A model generated the notes under the pieces. It searched no databases. It worked only from the letters and a program-made list of their open reading frames with translations, and was not told the DNA's origin. A DNA stretch of 64,000 bases from Heligmosomoides polygyrus polygyrus (taxonomy: Eukaryota; Nematoda; Chromadorea; Rhabditida; Heligmosomidae). Numbering within the stretch: position 1 is the stretch's first letter; each line of letters starts with the position of its first letter. Shown here piece by piece: positions 45,845 to 57,100 of the stretch. The stretch lies in contig OX377201.1 of assembly GCA_947396885.1 (NCBI GenBank), positions 66,500,983-66,564,982 on the forward strand, read 5' to 3'. The position numbers and the translations under genes are program-made.

Positions 45845-48295
45845 CGTCTCCGGCCGATTCACCAGGAGACTATATTCAACGGTAGGTCGGAACGGCCCAA
45901 GTGTTGCATACGGGTAGAGTCGACTCCCTCTGGGATACAACAAAATGCAAGTATCTCGATCCCAATACAACTCTGCCCAGAGTTAGCACGGAAGTTCGGT
46001 AGTTGGCAGCAGGGGTGTGCGTTAAATTTTTTCGGTAAATTTTTAACAACCATTTTTTAACGAAAAATTTTTGCGTTAAAATCGGTAAATTCGTTAAATA
46101 AAATTTCCCTTAGCTGCAGTTAGTTTGGCTGTATTATGGTATGTAAAAAGCCAGATCTTTTACTTTATTTATTTTTTCGACTCCATGCACATGGCAATAT
46201 CACATGTCTAGAGCGAATTATGGATCTATCCTAGCCGGAGTGGCGAGCAACACCAAAGTGCCAATTCCCTAGGCCCACTATCATATCCACTGAGATTAAA
46301 AAAAGCCCTCGCATTATGGAACAGCAGCTGAAGCTCTCGTAGAACGGCTACGTAGTGAATAAAGACGCAAAAAAGTGTAGGCCCCTTCCGACTAGGATAG
46401 ATCCGGAATTCTTTGGTACAGTTCGTTTTTGAAAGATACCTACGACGTCCATAGATCCGCCTGTTTTACAGATTGGTCCTTTCGTCCCAAAAGGTTCTAT
46501 TCTTATTGCAGCCGACAGCAGAGAATCAAATAAACGGCCACGGACCGTTGACCAAATTTTAATCGAATCGAATTCTATTGCATTGAGTATTTTTGTCTTT
46601 GCACCCAAGTAACGCTTCTCAATTGTTAAGCCTTTTCTCCTCTGCCTTCTGAAGCAAACACATATGGAGCACGTGTATCTATCAGAGAGTTTCTCGCCCT
46701 ATATTGGCAGTGTTCTACCTTCTCTATTTCCCTCCCTCTCCAAATAGAATTTGGAACTATCCATCACTCTTTTACCACTTTCCAGAAATTGGCTACTGGT
46801 TGTCTTCTTGAAGCACGTGGTGCAATACTGTACAGCACATTTGCTTGAGGTTCGAAGTGCTTTGACTTTCCCAATTTCATCCTATTTTTGTAGAGCACAT
46901 CTCGTATTGAAGAAGTGTTATAGTAAGTCCGCAAATTAGGCGAAGGAGACACAAGGGGACTTGCTACAGCCAAGCCTGCACCTGCAAAGATATACCTTTT
47001 TCGAAAACTGTAAAAATCCTAATGCCATAGACCACTTAAAATAGCAAGTTTTTATAAAACCTCATATACAATGCTTGACGAAGAGTGGTCATATCTTTCT
47101 CTTTTTTATTTAATTTTATTCCATTCATGTAAATTTGTTCACTATTTCATCTGCATACTCACTATGCTTTTCCAAAAGAAAACTGCCACGAGAGCCCTCG
47201 AAAAGATTGAGCAAAATCGTTGACATGCATGACATGAAATTTAATAAAAAAGGAGCAATGACAGTATCAGCAGCCACACTCTATCTATCAGGCGGTGAGC
47301 AATGTTGCATTGATGTAATCCTCTAAAATCACCACCTGATTCTGCACGAAGAACCGGTCCCAGCTTCAGAAAACTTGTGAAGAAGGAGGAAAGAGCCTTG
47401 TTCATCCATTGTTTCGCTTCCTGTCCTTGTTGTTACGCACTATTCGTGTTTCGAAACGTTTTCGTTGCGTTTTCTATGTCCTTTCAAAATCACTTTTGAA
47501 GCAAGTATCACAAAAAACTGTGAAAAAAAATTGACTGGGAGTTAAGTATGAAGAACTAACATGTAGCAACCAAACGCCAAAAATGGCCAAGGAAGTCCAA
47601 AAACGCGAAACTACGGCAGAGAAAAACAGGAGGCACAGGCAAATAAATTGGTCAGGAGCAAGAAAAATGCCAACAATTCTCGAAATACGAGGACGATATT
47701 GACTGCTTATTTCCACTGATTCAAGTAAGTAAAGGGTTTCCTCGCTATCGAAACGTTACTGCAAAAACTATACAAAAAAATCGTCCAAAGTGCATTTGCA
47801 TGAAAGCACAATTTCAAAATTTGGAGTATAAAATGTCGTTAATGCAATTTAACGGAAATTTTCCTCGTTAAATTTCGTTAAAAAGTTTTAACGAAAAATG
47901 CCGGTAAATCCGGTAAATCGGTAAATCGTTAATCGTTAAACGCACACCCCCGGTTGGCAGCGTTAGCCCTCCGCTTGCACGAGGAGGGCGGGCTCAAGTT
48001 GGCTGGAAACAGCAATCACGGGGATTATGCCGCCGCTCTACCCCCTGTGCCACCGCCGCTCGCTCGTCATCGCTGTTTACAGCCAACATGAGCCCGTCCT
48101 TCGCGCGCAGGCGGAGGGTTAACGCCGCCAACGGCTCTGCTTCCGTCATCCATCACTCTGAGCAGAGTTGCATTGGGGTCGAGATACTTGCATTTTGTTG
48201 TTTCCCAGAGAGAGGCGACCCTGCCAATATAGAACACCATTGAGATACTCTCCGTTCCGACCTGCCGTTAAGATATTCTCCTGGCCAGACCTGTT
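45845..48295. mobile_element. Foldback element split by a hAT insertion
   Basis: Left arm 45845-46001 pairs with 48110-48295 (shared AACAAAATGCAAGTATCTCG). An inner hairpin pairs 47957-48015 with 48070-48130. Removing the hAT at 46010-47952 and one target copy restores a ~500-bp palindrome. Confidence 0.65.
46010..47952. mobile_element. Non-autonomous hAT-like element
   Basis: TIRs CAGGGGTGTGCGTTAA and CGGGGGTGTGCGTTTAA (reverse strand) flanked by an exact 8-bp duplication GTTGGCAG (46002-46009 and 47953-47960). Eight-bp duplications and CA-G starts are hAT hallmarks. Both ends are packed with subterminal CGGTAAAT and CGTTAA motifs, as in hAT transposase-binding zones. No hAT transposase ORF was found in 1.94 kb. 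Confidence 0.75.
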
Positions 48296-48915
48296 GGCAA
48301 CAAACGCCCGAGAACAAAGAAACCAGCGCTCACAGCTACAATCATTTGTAAGGCTTACATGCTGAACTGACTTTGGCACTCGCCAATGAGACTGTAGGAG
48401 AACTCCCATCTACATTACGCGGACTACTGCGAGGTTCTGTTCAAAGCCCCTCTTCGTGAAACGCTGTTTCCTAACCATCACTAAAATCGCAGCCTTCTAC
48501 CAACATTACATTTCAGCCTGAAGGGTCCGTCTCTGCAATGCCCCTCCTACCTCTTACGAATAGGGAAGAGTTGGGAAAATGGGCAGTGACACGACCAATA
48601 AAACGAGCTGAATGATACACCCTACATATGGGAACAATTAGCAGAACTATTAAAGATTACAAGAAGTTAGCACATCTAGGTAACGGATCAAGACAATAGT
48701 TCGACCATGAGCGCAAATGAGGTTCCAATGAGGAACGCTTTCAAAGCTAATAGGAACATTACAAAGGGGTCGTGAAGGGATCATCTGAGTAGAGCTTCCC
48801 CAGCGAGACCAGCATACTAAACCACAGGACACGAAAACTAGTCTCTCCCACATCTGTGCGCAGATTGAAAACGGGGTTAGAAAACGAAAACGACGCCCAA
48901 ACCAAGCATTTTCAG

Positions 48916-49261
48916 GGGCGCAAAAACTGCATCGAACAGTACGTGAACTCCTTCGCCGGAACTGAGTCCCTACCCCTCTCCTACAAGTCCACACAGCAAC
49001 CCCTCGGCCACCCAGTCGCTGCCACCGTTACTAACGAATCACCTAAAAGTATCTCTTCGGTTTATTTTAGGAGGCCTAGCAGACTGCAATGAGCTGGAGG
49101 CCCAACCCTTTTGTAGGCTAATTTCTAAGCACTGCAAGTCCATTCTAGCCGCCACAATTGCCTTGTCTCCCTGCACTGAACTACTGTGGTTCTGCCCTGA
49201 CTTTTACAGATGCCCGCAGGAAATCGAAAACCATTACGGAGGTTACTGTGAAAACTATTGA
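48916..49261 (+). CDS. Eight-cysteine protein, 3' two exons of a plus-strand gene
   Basis: Exon 48916-49048 (44 codons plus 1 nt; acceptor ATTTTCAG, donor GTATCT) joins 49071-49261 (2 nt plus 62 codons and TGA) across a 22-bp gap, which is too short for most introns; the frames nonetheless join in phase. The joined reading has eight cysteines: NCIEQ, DCNEL, FCRL, HCKS, PCTE, FCPD, RCPQ, YCEN. A further exon at 48517-48585 (PEGSVSAMPLLPLTNREELG) may lie upstream. AATAAA at 49393 and 49435 could be poly(A) signals. The even cysteine count suggests a disulfide-rich secreted domain; family not recognised, signal peptide not located. The 49071-49261 exon is the stronger part. Confidence 0.45.
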
Positions 49262-49592
49262 GAAATCACTAGTTTCCCTAGCCAGTCAAGTAGATATGAA
49301 CCCTGCGTACCTCCTAGAGCCTACATTACACAAGAATTTCTGAGGCTGTGAGTAAAGCAGAAGCAGCGATGTCCGCTTGGCGTTAAAAACGAGAATAAAC
49401 GGTACAGAAGCCATTCTTCAATACCCACATGAATAATAAAGACTAAAGTTCGCTGTTAGTGAAATATTCTATAGTACTGCGTCCTAGTTCTCCACGATGC
49501 CACGAATCAGTCCTGAAAGATGTTTGACCTCCACAATTACAGCAGCCAATTCGATGCCTTATCCTTGCTTGACAATACTCGTACCAAGCTGC

Positions 49593-51114
49593 TCACCCTG
49601 GGGAGATTAAGATGCTCTGGGCGGAACCTGACTCTTAAGCTCAACACGAAAAATGCCTGGACACAGCATCGTCGACTACCCCTCTTCAAGATATCGCGCG
49701 GGAGATGATTACCCTTCAAAAGCAACAAAGCTGCGCTGTTCTCATCAAGGAAACACACATTTTCCTCATAAGTTCGCAGCTGGTCCTGAAGATAGCGGAC
49801 GTTCTCTTCTTTTCCGCTCAGCTCGTTTCGAATCTTCTCGAAATCGCGCCGAAGAGCAGAAGATGTCTCCTTAAACAGAGCCATTGAACTGCTTACACCA
49901 ACAACGTAGACATGCAGCGCACCTTTGCAGCATCAAGATCCGTCTTCCATGCATCGTTTTCCTTCTGCCTTCTCTCTTGCTCTTCATTCAAAGCTGCGCA
50001 TAGATCCTTTATCTTCGACTCCTGCTCCGAGATCACCTCTTTCATTGACGAGACCTAAAAAGAGCACGAACTTTGGGAGCGGTAGCAACAGGACCCCTTC
50101 TCAACCCAAACGGAAAGATGAACGAACTGTATTCTTCGTCACTGCCAGCCTGGTTTCCAAATCAAAAATTAAAGCCTCTTTCGCACCCAGATTTTTGATT
50201 AAAGAGTCCGTCTCCTCGCGTTGTTGCATAAGGTCCTGGTGGTACTGCTCGTTTATTTCCCGTTGAGTCTAAACGATGACGTTTCGGAAGAAGCTCAACA
50301 AGTACAAGCAGCCAGAGTAAGACACCTCGATCGACTCTCTCATCATCTTCTTTTCAGCTTCATCAGCCCTAATCCTCTCGAGAAGCTGGTCGCGCTCTTC
50401 CCTAGCGCTTGCGAGTTTTGACTCGACTTCCAACATACCTGCCCGCAAGCTGTCGGCTGTAGTGATCGCAATGTCGCGAGCTTCGCGGGCCTAAGAGACA
50501 GCAATTAATTGCTGAGTACCAACCAAATAGAACAAAGTGTAGCTAATGTTGAGGAGTATGGAGCGATGTAATGATTCGTGGCTTCCTTTCATGATTAAAT
50601 AAAATAAAGCAATACGAAAGAAGGAAGATAGGAAAAATCACCACATCCAACTTTGGCAACGACGACGGCAACTTTCTACGAACTTACTTGAGCAATGATA
50701 GACTGCAACTGGGAAATCTCATCGGCTTTAAGCGCAATCTGCGCCTGCAGATCGGTGTGCTCCTGCTCGGACACTCCTTCTCCTGAAGATACTATGCTAA
50801 GGCTGGCAATATATAAACAGATAACACTTCAAGCGTTGGTAACAAAGCTCCTAAATGAATCGTCAGTTTAAACAAGCCATTTGAGTTCTGAGAAATAGTG
50901 TTGAGTTTGTAATTCTCTGGTCTTGCAGTGTTACCCTTCTCTTTTGATGAATCGCATATGCACTTTGCTCATGTCAATAAATAAATGAAATAAATATGGG
51001 AATGACCTCAGCCGTCCACTGTGCGTGGGCGGAACAGGTCACCATGGCTGGAAGATAGCGGCGTACGCCATACTTGTCGTATGCGGTCGTGAAGAATACT
51101 ATCGCCTTTCCTGC

Positions 51115-51190
<76 letters not shown>

Positions 51191-54110
51191 CAGGCTGTCC
51201 AATAATTCTTGTCCGAAAATTTTACCATTTTAATTTTTTTCAACTTTATTGAAAAACAAGTCTAATCAACAACATAATCACCACAGTTATCCACAACAGT
51301 GGGTCATCTAATGGGCAGGTCTCCGATGCCCTAAAGAACCAGAACTCCGGGGGCTGTGACTCGTAGAAGTCCGCGATGTCGGATTTGAGGTTGTCGTAGT
51401 TGGTGAATTTTCTTCCGGCCAAATGGTGCTTCAGCGGGCGGAACAAGTGGTAGTCGGAGGAGGCGAGGTGGGAATACGGCGGATGGGCAACCGTCTCAGA
51501 GCCGAGCGTCGCCAACTTCTGCTGGGTCTCCTTCGCCACGTGGGGGCGCGCGTTGTCGTGCAGCAGGTGGACCGAGGACGCTTTTCTCGGATGGCGGCGG
51601 CTAGTTTCTCGAGCTGATCGGTGTAGATGGAGGCGGTGGCCGTCTTGCCTTGCGGGAGCAGCTCGAAGTACAGCATGCCCTTGGCGTCCCACCAGCAGCA
51701 GAGCATGATCTTCAGCGGGTGCAGGTCGGCTTTCGGCGTCGTCGGCGGCTCTTCTCCGCGCGGGATCCAGACGGCACGGCGGGCGACGTTGTCGTAGAGG
51801 ACCCAGCTCTCATCCGCAGTGACCAGGTCCTCGAGAAACTCCTTGCGATGCGGACGAAGGAGGAGGGGCTGGCAGACGGCCACGCGGCTCTGCTTGTTGG
51901 CTTCCGTCAGACGGTGAGGGATCCAACGGGCCAGAACTTTGTGGTAGCCGAGTAAGTTGAGTCGATTGTGGATGGTGGACTTGCTGCAGCCGAGCGTCGT
52001 CGCCAGTTCACGGGTGGTGGCTTCCGGCTTCTCCTTGATACAGCGACGGACGTCGTCATCATCCACCGTAGAAGGCCTCCCGCTGTGCTCCCTGTCCTCG
52101 AGGCTCGTGTCGCCGCTCTCGAAACGATTGAACCAGCGCCTGACTGTGCGTTGGCACACCGCATCCTCCTTGCACGCTCTGCAGATGTTGGCGACCGCGG
52201 TGCCCGTGTCGTTGCCCAGCAGCCACTCGTAGTAAACGAATGTACGAATTCGACCTTGGTCCATTTTAGCTTGTACTGGTAGCTAGACGCGGCGACTGCG
52301 CCCTATATACCCTTAGCGTGGAACTCTGGAGAACCTTCTAGAAGGTTTTTACACTTGCCTGATATTATGACACTTCTAAGGGAAATTATAGAATTTTGAA
52401 AATTTTCGGACAGGATTTATTGGACAGCCTGGTATATATTAGGTTGTCCCATAAGTCCCGCCGTTTTTTTCAACGATTCACTGCAGATTACGCCGGCGGT
52501 CTCTTGCATAGCGCTGCATAGCTTTCGAAAGAGAATGATTTGCTCTATCAGAACATGTATTGCGTTTCTTTTTTCATCATGAATTTTGTCAATTTTTAGG
52601 TCGTTGAAGGGAAAAGTGAAAAAGTGAAAAAGTAGCCATTTGCGCACTTGTTCTCTCCGCTTAGGNNNNNNNNNNNNNNNNNNNNNNNNNNNNNNNNNNN
52701 NNNNNNNNNNNNNNNNNNNNNNNNNNNNNNNNNNNNNNNNNNNNNNNNNNNNNNNNNNNNNNNNNNNNNNNNNNNNNNNNNNNNNNNNNNNNNNNNNNNN
52801 NNNNNNNNNNNNNNNNNNNNNNNNNNNNNNNNNNNNNNNNNNNNNNNNNNNNNNNNNNNNNNNNNAACAAAAATAACAGAAACTTCATTAGATCAACAAC
52901 AACATAATACAACAGGAAAATTCACAACAAGTGCTCAAAATTTCCTCCTTTGGCTTCAATACATTATCGCAGTCGTTTTGGGAAGTCGCTGATGATGGTC
53001 GCACACTGCTCCGCTGTAATCTCGTCCCAGGATCTCAACAACGCCGATTTCATCTGCTCAACGGTGGCGTATCTTGTAGTGGAGATCTTCTGCTCCATGA
53101 TCGACCACACAGAATAATCCATCGGGTTGAGATCAGGTGAGTTGGATGGCCAGATGTCCCTGCTCCAAAACCCTGGGAAGAGCTCCTCTCAAACGGCGAT
53201 CGTGGATTTGGCGGAATGCGCTGGTGCCCAGTCCTGCTGAAGAGAAAATCCGGTTTCGCCAAAATGGCTCGTCGCCCACGGCTCCAGTACGTCGCGGAGG
53301 ACATATTGCTGGTAGCTGGCAGCGTTAATTTTGACGTTCTGCTCCATGAAGACCAGCGGCGTCTTTCCGGTAGCGCATATTCCAGCCCACACCATCACCG
53401 AGGCTGGAAAATGGCGGCGGCTGATGGTCCTTGCGGCCGACGTCTTCTGCTGACCCTTCTTAAGCAGCTGCCGGCGATTCTGATGGTTGTGAACCGGCTG
53501 GACCGTGAAGATCTTCTCGTCGGTGAACAGCACCTTCGACAAGCGACCATCGCCGACCAGCTAACGCATTCGCCTGCATTTCCTCAACCTCTCAGCTTTC
53601 ATCGCGTCGTTGAGGAAGTGAATACGAGCTACTTTGTAGCTGCGTAATCCCAGCTTCCTCCTGGCAATATGCTGGACTCGTTCCCTACTGATCCCGAGAT
53701 CCGTAGCCATCTTGTTCATCGATACCTCAGAATTCCGGCTAATGCGACAACGAACCTTGTTGATGTTCTCCAGTGTTGTCGCAGTGGTGGGACGGCCGCT
53801 GCGGGGACGGTCCGAGGTCCCGCCAGTCTCCTTGTAGCGTCTTACAATCTTGTAGACTGTCCTTTGTTTGAAGCCGGTTGTTCGAACTATGTCCGCGGTC
53901 CTCATTCCCGTCTTGTGCAGCTCGACGACGGTGATACGCTCACTTTCACGAGACATAACGCAAGCACAACTGAAAACGAGAAAACTGGAGCAACAGATTC
54001 TAGATCAAAATTGCGCGAGGAATACAACGGAAACAACAGAAATAACAAAAAACCTCAATTTCAAGGCCAAAAGTAGCGCCGCAAAAAATTGCCCGAACTT
54101 TTCAGCCACC

Positions 54111-54154
<44 letters not shown>

Positions 54155-57100
54155 GATTAACCACTGAGCCATCCTGAGCTGTGTACAGAAGTAGAATCGC
54201 GTTATACCCCTAACATTTCGCTATCTCTACCGCTCCCGCTATCCGTACAACGGGTATATTCAAATAAATGAAATAAATATAGGATCGAAAGTTTTCATAT
54301 GTCGGCCACAACGATGCTTCCATCATTCAGCACTTCTGAATTTTTGGTAACTTACTAAAGTAATTATAGCGTAAGGCTGTTGATGCAGCAACTTATCCGG
54401 TTCTCTTAGCTCTACAGGAAGACTTTCTTTCACTCTCATAAAAGCATTCCCATACTAACTGCTATTCCACTCCATGGTTACTGCGAGCAAGAAGTTGTGA
54501 ATGGAAACATCGCTCTACCATCAGTTAGCTGGCTGCCTGAAGAAGCGAACAGACGCAATAGTGCTTCCGGGTTTGGCAAAAACTGGCTCCTAAATTAAGA
54601 CTCCGCCAGCTCTTATGACGACAACGAACTCGCCGAAATCCTTCAGCAAACCTTATTTATTGGTTGTTTCACGGAGTGATGCACTTATCCGCATTTGAAA
54701 GAACACTGTGCAGTACGCAATTCTTCTTCGAAGCAGGTAAGTGCGAGACACCATGATTTACCAGGCGAACGCTGAAGAAGAAGAAGAGGGAGGTGCGAGA
54801 CAAGCCGTTAGGTGTGTCCCAGCACTCGTCCATCAGCTTGCGTTCCGCCGTGATACGTGTTTGCACCCACTGTTTTGAATCGCTGTGAGATCTCCTTCCA
54901 CTCGGGGAGTGAGCCCAACTGAATTGAAAACTTTCTGCGGCGTCGGGGACCGCTACGGCACGCCCGAATGCCGGCGTCGCGAACTCGGTGTCTCAGTCAG
55001 AACATCCATATGGTAGACTATATGGTATATATGGTGTATTGCAGGTCATGTCTGATATATGGTAGCATCTAGCGTAGATGAAAGGGGTATCCCTTCCGCC
55101 TGTCCTTATGGTCCTCCGTCAGGCCGCCTGCGCAGAATTATTGAGCTGTGGAAGGGCTCCATATCGATCTGTTCAGGGTTAACCATATCAGTGATCACAC
55201 CAGTTGACAGCCGGTGGGCATAGTTCACAGCATGTAGACGGCGCCGACTGGTCAATCACTAGTGTTTGATACAGCCGACCTTCGGAGGTGAAGCCCAGTT
55301 AGCAGTCAGACAAGCCGGTAGGCCGGCTGACATCCGTATTTGAGTTTAAAAGATGCAAGATTCCCTCAGGGCAGGAAACTTGACTCTTCGAAATTCCACT
55401 TTCAAATGCCACCCTACTCGCCGCGAACGGCGTAAATTTCGACCCACACCGGCCCCTATTTACATCAGAGATCAGGCCACTGGTATGTGCCACGCGTAAC
55501 ACCAAACACTTGGCATTCCCTTGCAAATCTCTACAATGGCGCAAGTATGGTAGCCCTCTGTGCAAAGCAGACTAGTAACTGAAACAGGCAACACACCGAT
55601 CGATATCAGATGCTGCAAACACTGTATACTTTGTTAGGAAGTTTAGAGTAAACCCTTTTATGTAGAGGCACAGAATGTGCATTACATTATTTCGATTGGC
55701 GAGCTCACTTTGGTCACGTGCGTGGTAGAGATCACACACGAGTAACTCTTTCAAAACTAATACAGCGTATTATATAGAAGACATGAATGAAGAGCATCTA
55801 ACGGGTGCTCTGGGAATGAGACGCATAGAAGTCGGGTAGGCTGATCCTTTAGCCTCGCTAGGAGGAGCAGCGCAACGCAACTCTTCGTGACGAAAACTAA
55901 CCTCTTAAGAAACATGGCACACCGGCTTGAAGACAGGCGTAGAAGGTGGGTATTGGCTATCAACCGTGTTTCAAATGTGTGCTACATTGACAGAAACGCA
56001 GATCGCGCATACAACCCCATCTGCAGAATCGAACCCCTGACCCCAGCCCGTTAATTCGGCCAAGCTATTAAGTCGGTTACGCATTCGTTGCTGCTATCCC
56101 AATAAATGAATCGCCCAAATATTCCCTTCCGGTCGCTATTGGACGAGCCAGGAAATTGTCAGATTGTTGTCATCCGGCTATAGGTGTATCGCCAATCATT
56201 TTGCGGTTAATTTCAGAGTGTGACATTACAGTTCAGGGCTCCTGTTTTGCTATTCAGCACACATTAAAGCGTTCAGTTTTTCGGCATTTTCGGTCCACCC
56301 AAATGTCCGCAGCAAGTAGGAAACCACTACTGCGCTTAAGTCCCTTACAACCAACACTGTGAAAACTATAAGAATCTCACTTCCTGCTAACACCTTTTCA
56401 TTCCAATGTGCCACTGCTCTACTGTTTCCGAGTTTTTTCTTAATTTTAATTTTTAAGAAAAACAAAGCTCAGAATAATGATTAGATGTTACGCACCATCT
56501 TTGCCAACAGGAACCATCTGAGCCGAGAAACACTGCGTTGTGGCCATTTGTGCCATAGAGACGTCGAGACGAAAGGAGGTCTCGTTGATCGACTGCTCCC
56601 AGGCCGACAACTCCAGCTGCATTCTGCTGACACTATGCACCGTATCTGAAACGTAGGTGCGAAACATTACTCGACTTCGAAAGTATCACCATTTTGCCAT
56701 AGAAGTCGTTGAGGGGACACAAAGCAGGTATTTTGCTTAGCCAAGGCATAGTTCGAGCTAATAGCACATACCCTCTACGACAGAGAGGAACACTTGGCTC
56801 TCATTGGCAGCGCTGTTCCATACCAGCTTCATGGCACGAATCTTCTCGGTTAGGACCCTCATTTCTTCGGTGTCAGAACCAAGCTGAACCAACGGCAGCA
56901 TCATAAGAAGTGTGCCACACAGTGAGAAGAATGTACAAACCATTTCCAGCACGTCTTCGAACAGCACTCCGGACGACTTCAAGTTCTCGAACATTTGTTT
57001 CATCACTGCGTGGAAAGAGAGAAGTTTGCCCTGAACTCTACTTGTGAGCAATGGAAGGAACTAAAGCTCCTTTGTCTTGTTTTCGTAAAAATACCTTGAA

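Larger units (their letters stand above)
51190..52432 (-). mobile_element. Mariner element with both TIRs
   Basis: 1243 bp, TIRs CCAGGCTGTCCAATAATTC at both ends, TA at 51188-51189 and 52433-52434. The leader (52265-52348) contains the HSE-like GAACCTTCTAGAAGG and a TATATA box. Mariner elements with close organisation are known from hookworms (the Ancylostoma element named bandit); identity was not tested. Confidence 0.9.

Noticed and set aside
55980..56070. Possible tRNA gene on the minus strand (GGTTCGATTC)
   Set aside because: B-box-like sequence only; no convincing A box or cloverleaf could be folded by hand.
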